Source: Artocarpus heterophyllus
Lineage: Eukaryota > Streptophyta > Magnoliopsida > Rosales > Moraceae
Direction of reading: 5' to 3'
Length of the DNA: 64,000 nucleotides
Assembly: GCA_025403435.1 (NCBI GenBank)
Contig: CM046335.1
Coordinates: forward strand, 10,522,340-10,586,339
Shown here piece after piece: positions 1-14,770 of the stretch; the first letter of the stretch is position 1, and every line of letters begins with the position of its first letter. The position numbers and the translations under genes were made by a program. The notes beneath the pieces are model-generated. The model was not told where the DNA came from, did no database searches, and saw nothing but the letters and a program-made list of their open reading frames with translations.

Positions 1-527
1 TGACATAACTATCAGTATAGCATCACATTAAAAGTTTGTTAACATTCACATTTACATTGTAAATAGGCACATCTCCCATAAATTTTTGTAATCTAGTGTT
101 TATTATCCTTACCCCGTCTGCGGTGTACGATAACAGTCGTACCCAAACGGGCCCCTCCATTCAGCTTTTCTTCAAAACGCTACAATCCCCAAGCTACAGA
201 AGCTTCTCCTATCCGATAAGCCAAACTAATTGACAATAAATAGCTTAACTACAAGCTCAACGACCTGCCGAATACTTTCCTTCCCAATATGACGCCGTTT
301 CCGCGAGCCGTCGACAACTTCGCTGGTGCTCAAACCTCCTCCGCCGGGGCGATGCCGGAGGCGGGGAGTCATTTGCATGGCGGTTCGTATTCTCTTTCTG
401 AGCGGAACGGAAATTGGGCGATAAATTTTTCTTCTTTTTTGTTTGTTTGGAGCAAGTTGTTTTCCCGGCAAACAAACGGAAAATGCGAGACTTCGTTTCT
501 CATTGATTGTCTGGTTATGGATTACAG
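1..527. other. Spacer before the RF1 pseudogene
   Basis: No convincing gene. There are short open frames on both strands around 226-546, but none carries a recognisable domain. The first recognisable exon of the RF1 copy starts at 528, so part of this stretch may be the decayed promoter or transit-peptide exon of that gene, but I cannot show it. Confidence 0.4.
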
Positions 528-4462
<3,935 letters not shown>

Positions 4463-5659
4463 TTTTCAAAAAAGCATTTTGTCGCAATATGGTTGGCAAG
4501 ATCCTGCTGATGATATATCCAACTTTTAGGAAACCTTTTGAGATGAATCGCCATTGAATTTGGTGAAGAGAGTGCAGTGATGAGATACATATGATTCTTT
4601 GGTGCCTCCTCGATAAGGTCAAGTAGGTCCGTGGGAACACCGAACGCCCGCTTGAATTTGTAGACTTTTCTGCAATTATTATAGAGTAAAATTGGTATAT
4701 TGATTTACTCTTGGTGTTTAGGAAATTTCAATTAAAACAGGGAAGGACGGCCAAGAACAGCCAAAGCTGCTTTAGCCGCTTAAAAACAAAACAAAGCCTA
4801 ATCAACATGGCGCTGCAAATTGACATAGGCCAGTTGAAATTGTTGGGGCGATTGAAATCTTTGTTATTAATCTTTATAGTAAATAGAGACGAATTTTTTT
4901 TAAATGTTTAGTAATGAAAATAAGGTTATCTGAAAATTAGTCTGTCGATTTTATCTTCAATATCACTTTGGACTTCGACTTTTAAAAGGTTCTAAACTTA
5001 ACCCCAAACTTTAAGTTTGTTTTAGTTTAATCCTTTTGTTTGGCGGATCTTAAAAAGTGATGTGGTGTTATTTTTCATTAGGATCATGTGCATATTTTGT
5101 ATGCAGTCGGCAAAGTGTTAGTTTTCATCAGCGTCTTTTGCATATTTTTTAATCTTTTTAACACATATCTGTTAGAAAGGACTGAATTTGAAACAAATTG
5201 ATAGATTAGGTTTAAATTTGGGACATGTTATAAAACTTAAGGATCAAAGTGGGATTAAAGGTACAGTTTGGACACTATTTGTGGGATTCACCCAAACTTT
5301 TATTTAAAAATCACATCTCCTAAACTGAAAGATTAGGAATAAGAATATGATTATGATATACTACACTACAATTTCAACCAAAAAGATAAAATAAAGAATT
5401 AACTAAACAGTTAGAGGGTTTGACTTGGTTGCCATGCTTGGTTGGCAGTCCAAATTGTTAGTCCATTCCCCTTCCCTTAACAACTTAAATGTTTGAATAT
5501 GAATTTTAATTTTTTATGCCGAAAAGCACTGTAATAAAAAGGTTTGAGGTGTTTACTAATATAAACTGTGCAATTGGAAGTTTTAGAGCGAGAATATTGT
5601 TGGAGCTGAGAACTAATAATAATCTCTCTATAATTTCTATAACAACCGGATAAACATAT
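4463..5659. other. AT-rich spacer
   Basis: No gene recognised. The stretch 5001-5266 starts CCCCAAACTTTAAG and ends GGTACAGTTTGG, with loosely complementary ends that both contain a TTAATCC/GGATTAA-like core. This is what an old, decayed foldback element would look like, but no target duplication was found. Confidence 0.3.
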
Positions 5660-5732
5660 GGGGATGTAGCTCAGATGGTAGAGCGCTCGCTTAGCATGCG
5701 AGAGGTACGGGGATCGATACCCCGCATCTCCA
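5660..5732 (+). tRNA. tRNA-Ala (anticodon AGC)
   Basis: A 73-nt cloverleaf without intron. The 7-bp acceptor stem GGGGATG/CATCTCC has one G-T pair and is followed by discriminator A at 5732. The D-arm is GTAGCTCAGATGGTAGAGC. The anticodon loop contains TTAGCAT, giving AGC (Ala). The T-arm has GGGGATCGATACCCC. A T-run starting at 5735 is a normal Pol III terminator. The CCA end is not encoded, as usual for nuclear genes. Confidence 0.97.
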
Positions 5733-6310
5733 ATCTTTTTTTGTTTTTGTTTTTGTTTTTTTGCCCTTCTTTGGCTCTTTCCCTTGAATCATTCCCATCT
5801 AAAACATCATCGTCCCTCAGGAACTTGTGAGGCTTGTCTCCGGAAATCGCTCTTTCCGTGTCAGAAAAGATAAACCTCAAAACCCAAATCTCCAACTTTG
5901 TTGAATCCTATCCATAGATACTTTTGCCCAATGCCCATTAGACCCTTTTGCCCAGAATCCGAATTTTTTATTCAGTGGGGCATTTTGGTAAGAAACCTCA
6001 TTGTTTGCAAAAACATTATGGTGTGTTTTTTTGAGTATTGATGATGCACAGTTGGGTTTTTGGGGGTACATGGTGGTATTTTTCAAGCAAGAAGAATTCA
6101 TTAAAACGGACTTTTTATCCAGGAAAATGCCATGTTTATAATATCGTACTCTATCTGCTGCAAACATATATATATATTTTTTTTTTTTTTTTTTTGTTCC
6201 TTTGTGAAATAGTAATCTTGAGCTAAACACTTTTTGAGAGGAGCAAACAAGAGCAGTAGCCAAGTTAACAAACTGATAAAAAATAAAAATAATAAAAAGA
6301 GGAGAAAACA

Positions 6311-6383
6311 CGACTCCACTGGGGATCGAACCCAGAATCTCTGGTTCCGTAGACCAGCGCCTTATCCATTGGGCCATGGAGTC
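6311..6383 (-). tRNA. tRNA-Arg (anticodon ACG)
   Basis: A 73-nt cloverleaf without intron on the minus strand. The acceptor stem GACTCCA/TGGAGTC is perfect, with discriminator G. The D-arm reads TGGCCCAATGGATAAGGC. The anticodon stem CTGGT/ACCAG closes the loop CTACGGA, giving ACG (Arg, CGU family after inosine modification). The T-arm has CTGGGTTCGATCCCCAG. Downstream on the minus strand a T-rich tract lies within 30 nt and can end Pol III transcription. It is convergent with the tRNA-Ala gene, about 580 bp apart. Confidence 0.97.
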
Positions 6384-8869
6384 ATTGTTGATGTTGTAGC
6401 TCCAATAAACTACAAATTTGCAAACTTTGCTGGGCGTGTTCAGACATTCTGAAAAAAATTGAAAATACGATCTAACCTGAAAGTGATAAGGACGGAACAT
6501 ATACGTAATCTCCAGAATTTCTTTCCCCTTTTTCTTTTTTCCTCCTCACCAAAGAGAAAAAAACATATATCACATAATTTATCTAGAACAGGGACTATAA
6601 AACTCATTGAAGTTCATTCCTCTGTTCAACATATCAGCGTACATAAAATTTAAACATATTTGAGTCATTGTATATAGCATTTATAACAAAATGTAAAGAA
6701 AGCAAACATCAAAAGCAAGGATCTAAGAAGCGACACCATTTAGCCACAATTATTAAATCACGTGTGACAAACTTACAGATCTAAAAGAAACAAATAACTA
6801 GATCTATATTCCCCGCTAATTTACCAATAATCAAAGACTTACAGAAAAAAAAAGTACTGATTACAGATCGATTTCGACAAGCAAAAGCAAAAGCAAAGAA
6901 CCATAAGACATGAAGAAAACAATGGGAAGACTCACAGAAACTAGATCTAAGAGGTGGCCTTCTCGTCAACCTTGAGGTCCTTTTTTTCTACTTAGAGAAG
7001 AGAGAGAGAAACGTGGTGTTGATTTTACAGGAGCCACTTGCCGGTTAAGGATTATGTATGTATGTTTGTAAACGGGGGATATTTGAGTTATTGGCAGTTT
7101 TTTGACATAAAAAAATAAGTTTTTTAAACATAAAAATTGTTTTATTTATTTTTTTTTTTACTTTATTGAGGTTATTTTTTTTACTATAAGTCTTTTTTTT
7201 ATCTTTTTGTAAAAAATTGAAGCAGTTTTACTACATAAAAAGTGTGGTTTTTAGTAAAAAAAGGAAGGCATTTGTCCAATTCAAATTTTTTTTTTGGCTC
7301 TTTTGTCAAAATATCCCTTTGTCAACGCATATCTTGTTTTGGCTTTTATGGTCGTAGGAAGTGTGGTTAGAAGTGAAACTTTTGAAATAAAATCTGTAGC
7401 ATATAAGAGCTTTATGTTGTAGCTTATTTTTTTGATCACGTAGCATAGAGAGCTTTACACTATAGCACTCAAAAATTTTAGATAAAATTGATTTGCCAAC
7501 ATCTTTTTGTATTGTTTCCTCAAATTTTCTAAAAGATTAGTCATAGAGGCGATGAATAGTTTTATTAAATGCGAGGGTATGTGTCAAAATTTTATAAAAT
7601 GTGCAAACATGAAACTATTGTTTTGCCTATTTATTTCACCCATAACAAATTACATTTTAGTTTTCAAGATGTATTAAAGAGTTACGGTATCAGAATTTGA
7701 CATCGCAAGTCCAGATTCGGAAACTACGACGTAGGAAATTTGCCTCACAAACTCCACTTGCACATATATGGGCTCGCAATGCTACCGGCATTTTGCGTTC
7801 AAATCTAGACTCTCGACACTAGATTTTGATGGCTTCACTCTCCCGTTGTTTGCGAGACCAATGGTTCACATTGCACTACCACCAATTTCTAGAGAAAGAG
7901 ATGTGAGAAAGTACCCTTAAAAAGGAGGGGATAGAGGAGAAAAAGGGTGGGAATGAAAGGTATTCATATAAAAAAAAAAAAAAAAAAACAAAACAAAAAA
8001 CACGAACAAAACAAAACAAGATTTTTATCCCAATGAGACAAAAAAAAGGTTTTTATTATTTTGGTGGGATATGTTCTAAGGAAACATCACATTTTATTAC
8101 GTTGATTCAAAAATATTGAAAAGGTATATTTTAACTTTCAAAATTATTATTTAAATACCATACATATTGTGTGACATGAAATTTTCTACTAAAGTTTGAT
8201 ATTCTCATAGCTCCCTGCCAATGTATGACATTGTCATGGTTACTTTTAGCACTCTAAATGTATTAGTGTATGTTTTTTCTAGGCCAGAACCAAAGGAAGA
8301 GTTGAAAACATTAAAACGGAATCACGAGCAAAAATCCAACAAACGAAAGGAGGTGAAAAATAACTTTCTAAGAAAATGTCAATTTTATCTAAAAAAAAAG
8401 AAGAAAAAAATTAGATGGCATTATGCGGTCTTTATACTTTAGATTTAACATCATGTTACAACTTTTTTTTTTTTTACTCATATCAGGTTTGTTGACATTT
8501 AAGTATTTAATTTATATGACACAAATTTAAAACTGCAATACCCAATCATAAATTAAAATTTGAAATTTATTTCGTTGCATTCTCAAAAATTAACGACCGA
8601 TCTGGAAAAATTAGATTTGGAAAAATTAGGTAGATAGTTCTTTTTTGGCCACTCACTTAATTACCTGCCGAACTTTTGTTCTTTAAGTTAAATAGTTATT
8701 TTCATTGGGTTTTGACGGTGATCAATTACTGTATCCCACTAATTTATGAGTATTGATTAATGGTTTGTCAATAATAGATCGGTTACTTATTAATTGATAT
8801 TCTTTATCAACTAGTTGATATTAATACGCCATCAAATCAATAAATAAATAAATCATAAATATATGAATT
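6384..8869. other. Spacer with low-complexity tracts and short repeats
   Basis: No gene recognised. On the minus strand, 7040-6940 looks like a pyrimidine-rich leader (TTTCTCTCTCTCTTCTCT) followed by a short open stretch reading KDLKVDEKATS-stop near 6957-6990. The frame is closed just upstream, so I do not call a gene. Around 7385-7470 lies a copy of the GTGTAAAGCTCTC short repeat described elsewhere. The rest is T-rich and A-rich sequence. Confidence 0.35.
7100..7325. repeat. Dispersed AT-rich repeat, copy 1
   Basis: About 225 bp that resembles 44010-44205 in order and spacing: a TTGAGGTTATTTTTT-like block, a TTTTTGAAAAAAATT-like block, a CTACATAAAAA block, then TTTTTTTTTGGCTCTTT. Both copies lie in the same orientation. 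Low-complexity T/A tracts inflate the similarity, but the shared non-T words support common descent. Class unknown. Confidence 0.5.
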
Positions 8870-11520
8870 TTACTTGGATTTGGCTGAAGGTTGTGAACAA
8901 AAGATACACATCCAAAGATTTTTAAATCTAAAGACGAGAAAAAAAAAAAAAAAAGGTGAATGAGGTAGGATTGAAGTGGGTAATTCAGTGGGTTTAATAC
9001 TTGAAGACACGATATGGCATCCTATTAATTAAATAACACGCAGTTAATATGGCATCTCTTCAAAAACGTTTTGAAACATTGGATGTGAAAAGTAATGATC
9101 GTGCTACTTTTAAAAAATAACGATTTTTTCATTTAGAGACACCGTTTTGTTGTGTATTTACACATGAACTATAATGATAATTCTAGTCGTTTCTTGAAAT
9201 TTTCAAGAATGATATTAAAATATTCTATACCATTGTTGGTACGAAGTATTTTAATATCTTCATTGTATTGGGTTTTAATCGTAGCATGAAAGTTTTTAAA
9301 CACAGTTTCAGTTTCAGACTTATCTTTTAAAAGATACACCAAACACATACTGAGTATGGTTGTCAATGAACGTAATAAACTATCTTTTATTTGTAACACT
9401 TAAAATTCAAGAAGGACCCCTGATATCGCTGTAAATTAGCACAAATGGCTTAGAGGCATGATAAGGTTGAGGAAGAATAGCGAGACGCCTATGCTTAGCC
9501 AATTGGCAAATTTCATATTGAAATAAATCATCCTTTTTAAATAAAGATTGGAACAAGAATTTTAAGTAACTAAAACTGGGATGATCTAATGTGTAATGTA
9601 ACAGCATTATTTTTTGGGTCCTAGAATGAGAAGAAAAATCTACAACCCTTTTTCATGCCCACTCACAAAGACACCATCCTCAAAGTAGTAGAGACCCTTG
9701 ACCTCCTTAGCATTACTAATCTTCCTCTTCGAAATCCGGTCCTACAAAACACAAAACAATGGAGAAAAATTAACTACACAGTCCAAATCTTTTATAATTT
9801 TGCTAATGGACAATAGATTGGAGGATAAACTTGGCACATGCAGGGCAGCCTTCAGTGTAATATTGGGTCTGAGTTTAATGGTTCCTACTGCAACCACAAA
9901 GGAAGACTCATCTGCCACTTTGACCCTGTGATTTTCGGGACTAAGGGGGCGTTTGGTTTGCAGTAATCGGTAGGAACCATATTCCCAGGAAAATGATTGT
10001 AGGGAATATGATTCCCAGGAACTAAGATTATTACGTTTGGTTGCACATAGGAATCTTCTATTAGATTTCTAGGAATAATATATTACTGTGTTTGGTTATA
10101 CATAGGAATTTTGTATAATTGACAAAATAATTTATTGTATTACTATTAAATGTATCAATATAATATATTAGAACTAATATTAAATAATAATAATATAAAT
10201 ATAAATAATAAAATAATATTATATATAATTTAACATTAATATTACTATGAATATTAATGTTATTATTATCATTATTATTAAATAATTATTTTATATTAAT
10301 ATAATACTTTCTTTATCTTATATAAAAATATTAATTTATAATAATCATAGAATTATTATTTAACAATATATTAATATTAAAATGTTGTATATAATATAAA
10401 ATATATTGATATGAATATAAATAATAATAAAAATACAATTCTTAATAATATATTAATATTTATATTAATATTAACATTAAATAAACATATTGTTATAGAA
10501 AATATTAAACATATTTAGCTATATTTTATATTTATAATTATTATAATAGTATTTATATAGTTTAATATTGATATTGCTATGCATATTAATATTAATATTA
10601 TACTATTCATATTGATGTTATATTATTATGTTTTTATTATTATTGTTATTATTATTCTTATTATTAAATTATAATTTTATATTGATATAATATTTATATG
10701 TATATCATATATTAATATTAATTTATAATAATAGTATAACATTATTTTATTTTATTATTATAGTATTTATATATATTATATTTAGATATTGTATATGTAA
10801 TATATTATATATTATATATGTTTATTATTATTGTTAATGTTATTATTATCATTATTATCAAATTATTATTTTATATGAATTTAATTTTTATATTTATATT
10901 GCATAGAAATATTAATTTATAATAATAATATTATTATAATAATTTAATAATAATATAATTATTATCATCATCATCATGGAAACAAAGATGAGATTTTTAT
11001 AGTTTTGAGATTCCCAGGAATATGAATATCACCTTGTGGGTGGGCTTCATATTATCCCAAAATGAGGTAATCTGAATCCCACATGAATTAATTTCCCAGA
11101 AATCTAAAACTTAGATTACTGTATACCAAACATGAGAATCTTATAGATTCTCATTCCCATCTTAGGATTACTGCATACCAAACGCCCCCTAAGGGTATAA
11201 GTAGCAAGCAGTTTTTCACAGCCTATCATGTGATCAGTAGCTAGTCAATAATCCAAGACTCACCTTTTCAGTTAGACCCTGAAAGTAGTCAAAATGGTAC
11301 CTGTTTGTGCCATGAGTGAAGGTGAAGTTGGCTGCGGCTCGTTCAAAAACTTCTGAAGATGTTCTAATTGGTCTTTGGTGAAGGCCACCGGGGCTACTGG
11401 CTGGGAGTCTGTGTTGGTTCCAGAGGGAAATCTGAAACCCCTTTCCATCACATCCACGAGGTCTATTGGGAACATTGGTCGGTTTTCCATGTAATTTCCA
11501 ACAAGTCTCCTTAGTATGAT
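8870..11520 (-). mobile_element. Degenerate Ty1/copia retrotransposon fragment (gag zinc knuckle to integrase)
   Basis: Read on the minus strand, recognisable parts run in copia order. The gag zinc-knuckle tail HTKETCWKLHG is near 11500. The protease start SWIID is near 11265, followed by a small deletion where the catalytic DSGA should be. A protease-region strand VKVADESSFVVAVGTI is near 9880-9935. The pre-integrase segment LLHYTLDHPSFSYLKF is near 9600-9550 and the integrase core ILRTNNGIEYF near 9210-9240. A further copia strand, IFGCVSFVHNL, is near 8895-8925. Several stops and frameshifts are present. No reverse transcriptase, RNase H or LTR is seen, so both ends are missing. The element is split by the inverted-repeat insertion 9945-11189. 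Its right side abuts the PEX6 pseudogene at about 11516-11535. Confidence 0.88.
9945..11189. mobile_element. PIF/Harbinger-like non-autonomous transposon (1245 bp)
   Basis: Terminal inverted repeats of about 24 bp begin GGGGGCGTTTGGTTTGCAG at the left; the right end is its complement with one mismatch (TTT versus TAT). The insertion is flanked by direct TAA at 9942-9944 and 11190-11192, the 3-bp TWA-type duplication typical of PIF/Harbinger. Subterminal parts carry repeated TTCCCAGGAA and GGAATCT words. The core, about 10100-10980, is almost pure A and T, with no transposase frame. It sits inside the copia fragment: with the element and one TAA removed, the copia protease frame reads straight through. 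Confidence 0.9.
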
Positions 11521-12591
11521 ATGGTTTCATGCCCGGGATACGCATGCTTTGATAGCTGATGCTGGTGCAAGCTTGTTTTCCAGTGGCAGTATTCCTATTG
11601 ATCCAGATGAACCCAAGAAATTAAATCAGTCTGCACAACTTCAAGAAGAATCTGACAGTAAGTCTAGCAAAGTTGTACCTCAGATGCTGGGGAAAGAAGC
11701 CTTGACAAAGAAAAGGAATGCATCATCAGCACTGTAACACCCGAGATTTTTAATGCATTAAAAATGCATTAAATTAATGATTATATTAAGACAAAGCACA
11801 GTTTAAAGAAAAATACTGTATAATAACATAGAAAATTCGGGTCTCTCTCTCTCCTCAAATCTCGTTCGAGATTCCGGCGTCCGTTTTCGACACCTCATGC
11901 ACCAATGGAAAGCTCTCGACTTGCTAAGTCCAACGAGGTGCCGTACCGCCCAAAACGCCGCCGGAGGAGGCCACACGCGCCGCCCAAAGTGGCGGCGAAA
12001 CCCATTTCTTTTCGACGAGATATCTTCGCCGTCTGACGTCCGATCGACGTGATTCTTGTTCCTACACGACCACCGTGATGAGAGGAACAAAACCCACACT
12101 TGGTGGCAGCTCAACAACGGCCGGATTGCTCCGCCCAGCCTATCGCCGCCGTGCGCCGTCGCCCCCATGGTGGAACTCCACCTTGTCGGAGGAGGTGGCC
12201 GACACCACCCCTCCCAATGGGTTCAGAGGATCAAGGGGAGTAAAACCCCTCGACCAATTGCACGGAAGGAGCCCGTTTCGCCGGAGAACGGCCAACGCTG
12301 CCGTCAACCGCCGCGGGAGCCTCCGTTTTGACTCTTCCCAGCCACATTTCTTCAAATTGAGTGAGGGGAAATGCTCATAGGAGGATAGGTAGCAAAAGCC
12401 CTCAGCCAATTTCAGGTTTCCATAGCCGGAAAGCCATCATCGGAGCCTCCATTTTTGCCATCAATGTCGAGCTCCGACCTGCTATGTTAGAGGCAGAATT
12501 AGGCAAAATTGACACCGCCATTGGACTCAGAAGGGTTAATTTATGGGGGGGTAGGCCCGAGCCCAGCTGCTAACGGACCCTAATTGAAGCC

Positions 12592-12639
12592 GGTCAACAC
12601 CAGTCAAAGTCGGTCAACGTCGGTCAACTACCGGTCAAC
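12592..12639. promoter_or_regulatory. GGTCAAC cluster inside the solo LTR
   Basis: Four GGTCAAC copies and one CAGTCAAAG fall within 50 bp (12592, 12601, 12612, 12622, 12633), spaced about 10 bp. The complement GTTGACC holds the TTGAC core bound by WRKY factors (W-box). Clusters of this kind occur in stress-responsive plant promoters, so this may be an old enhancer of the element. Confidence 0.45.
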
Positions 12640-13619
12640 GCCAAATTGAGATTTTGTGATCCGGACCTCCGATCGAAGATCCGAGACAGCCTCCCGACTC
12701 GTTTCGACGCTCTGAACGCAATGGTGACCTCCGTTCGAGCTAATTTCACTCCGATAAAAATCATCCGGTACCGACTGTACGCGGATCGAGGCGATTCAAG
12801 CAGCAGTATCGGAGTCCAGAATGACAGTTTCAAGAATGTATGATCTTCAGGAAGCATTCCTAGCCATTCATGGTCGCTTGAGGAGCACTGTAGAGGATGC
12901 TTCACATACTGTAGATGCAGTGAGATACAACTGGATCTGCTTTGCTTGGAGTTTAAGTAAGTAAGAATCTCGTCTACAGTATGAACTGTTTTAGAATAAA
13001 TTGTTTTAGATGCTTTCATAAAAAGTTATGAAATGCATGATTAGTGATTGTTACACTATTTTATGTGAGAATGAGTTTTATAAGGTTACAAGGTTGACGA
13101 AAGCCTTGTTAAGGGTAAAATCGTTATTATCAAGGAAATGGCTAGAACGGAGTCGAACACTCCGATTTAGCAGAACGTTATTATATGAAAAATATTCCGT
13201 AATACGTTAAGTAACGTAACGGTCATATGAGATCAGAGATTTAACAAGGGATGTTTAAGTAAACGAGAGGTAACCGATGGGTTACAAAGTTAAAAGGAAA
13301 TGTAACCCCGGTGGGTTACAAGGCTAATTGAAGAAAATGTAAATTGATGGTTTATAAGGTTGAGTTAAAAGAACGGTAGACTGATAGTATACTAGTCGTT
13401 AAAGGAAAGAATGATTAATGTTTACGTTTTATTATCAATCGAGTGGATTGATAATAAAGAAAGTTAATTAATGAGTCGGCTGTCGTATGATCAGGACACA
13501 AAAGCCGACCAATGGAAGGAAAATGAACGAGAAAGGAACGGAATAGAGAACGCTAGAGCATAGTTCGGGTAAGTTTCAAACCTCACCTACAGCATGAAAT
13601 AAATGATTTTTAAATGCTT

Positions 13620-14770
13620 ATTTATATAAATTGCAAATGAGTTTGCAATTATTATGTAAGTTTCTTTTAAAGTATGTTTCCATTTATTATGCAAACAGTT
13701 TAAAAGTTCAAGAAAAAGAATTGCAATGAATTTGCAACCGTTATGTTAAAGGTTTATTTGCATATTGATATGCATAACGTTATTTAAAAGTTTAAGTTAT
13801 GATTTTCAAAGTATTGAAAGTATGTTTTGCATTATGACAATGCAAGATGTTTTATAGTTTAAGTTATAAGTTATATGATGCATTTGTTGTGCAATAAGTT
13901 TTGGAATAAAAGTTATAATTTGCAAAATGTGATTGCGTTATATGATACGTTGCGATACAATAAGTTACAATTGTGATGCAATAAATTTCGGAGTACAAAT
14001 TATGATTAGCAAAATGTGTTTGCATTTTATGTTGCATTTATTATGCAATAAGTTGCATTTGTTATGCAATAGGTTTTATAGTACAAACTATGAATTGCAA
14101 GTATGTTTGCATATGATGTGATTGCATTTGGAATGCTCACTAAAGTTAATAAGAAGGTAACGTAAAGATAAAAAGAAAGTGTCGTACCAGCCTCTATGTT
14201 ATGAGGTAATGAAAGTAAAATTAAAGTTTGACCTCCTAAAGGTGAGGTACAAGACCTCAATGTTTGATGGTCTCAAGTCTTCCACAAGGGAAGCATCATG
14301 TATATGATCTCATGATTAATGAGTTGGTACGAACACTAAAGTAAAGTAAGGAAAATGAAGGTTATAAGATAAAGAAAGTTAAGGAACAAGAATAAAGGTT
14401 GAGAAAGAAAGGAATATTTAAGTTTATAGAATGTTCATAAAATGCTCATAATTAAAGTTCATAATTGAGCATAATTGGAATAATGCACTATGAATTTGCT
14501 TACATTCCTTATTATAAAGTATTTACGTTAAATGTTTATGGAAAACATTTTGAGAAAGGTTTTACGTTAAATGTTTATGAAAAACATTTTCATGTTTTCA
14601 AGAAAAGGTTTATGAACGACGCTTTAAGATAAACGTTCAAGAAATGTTTTACGAAAAACGTTTATGCAAAACGTTTCAGAAATGTTTTATGAAAAACGTT
14701 TTCAGAAATATTTATGGAAAACGTTCATGAAGAACGTTTCAAGAGAAAGGTTTTCATGAGAAAAGTATTA
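13620..14770. repeat. Short degenerate repeat arrays in the solo LTR
   Basis: From about 13620 to 14130 the words TTGCAA, TTGCAT and TGCAATA recur every 30-45 bp around TTATGCAATAAGTT-like units. From about 14520 to 14770 a second array repeats GAAAAACGTTT and ATGTTTTA-type words roughly every 20-30 bp, many around palindromic AACGTT. They look like internally amplified LTR sequence with no coding potential. Confidence 0.6.

Noticed and set aside
5671..5895. A 74-codon open frame on the minus strand overlapping the tRNA-Ala gene
   Set aside because: Its last third is the antisense of the tRNA and the middle is a Lys/Asn run from the T-tract. The upstream part has no family I know, and no splice or promoter context supports a gene.
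5877..6500. A 207-codon frame on the minus strand through the tRNA-Arg gene
   Set aside because: It contains the tRNA and a poly-Lys run from a T-tract. It is an accidental open stretch.
12056..12409. Overlapping open frames on both strands, Arg/Pro-rich
   Set aside because: They lie in the GC-rich part of the solo LTR and have no retroviral domain. Open frames on both strands reflect base composition.
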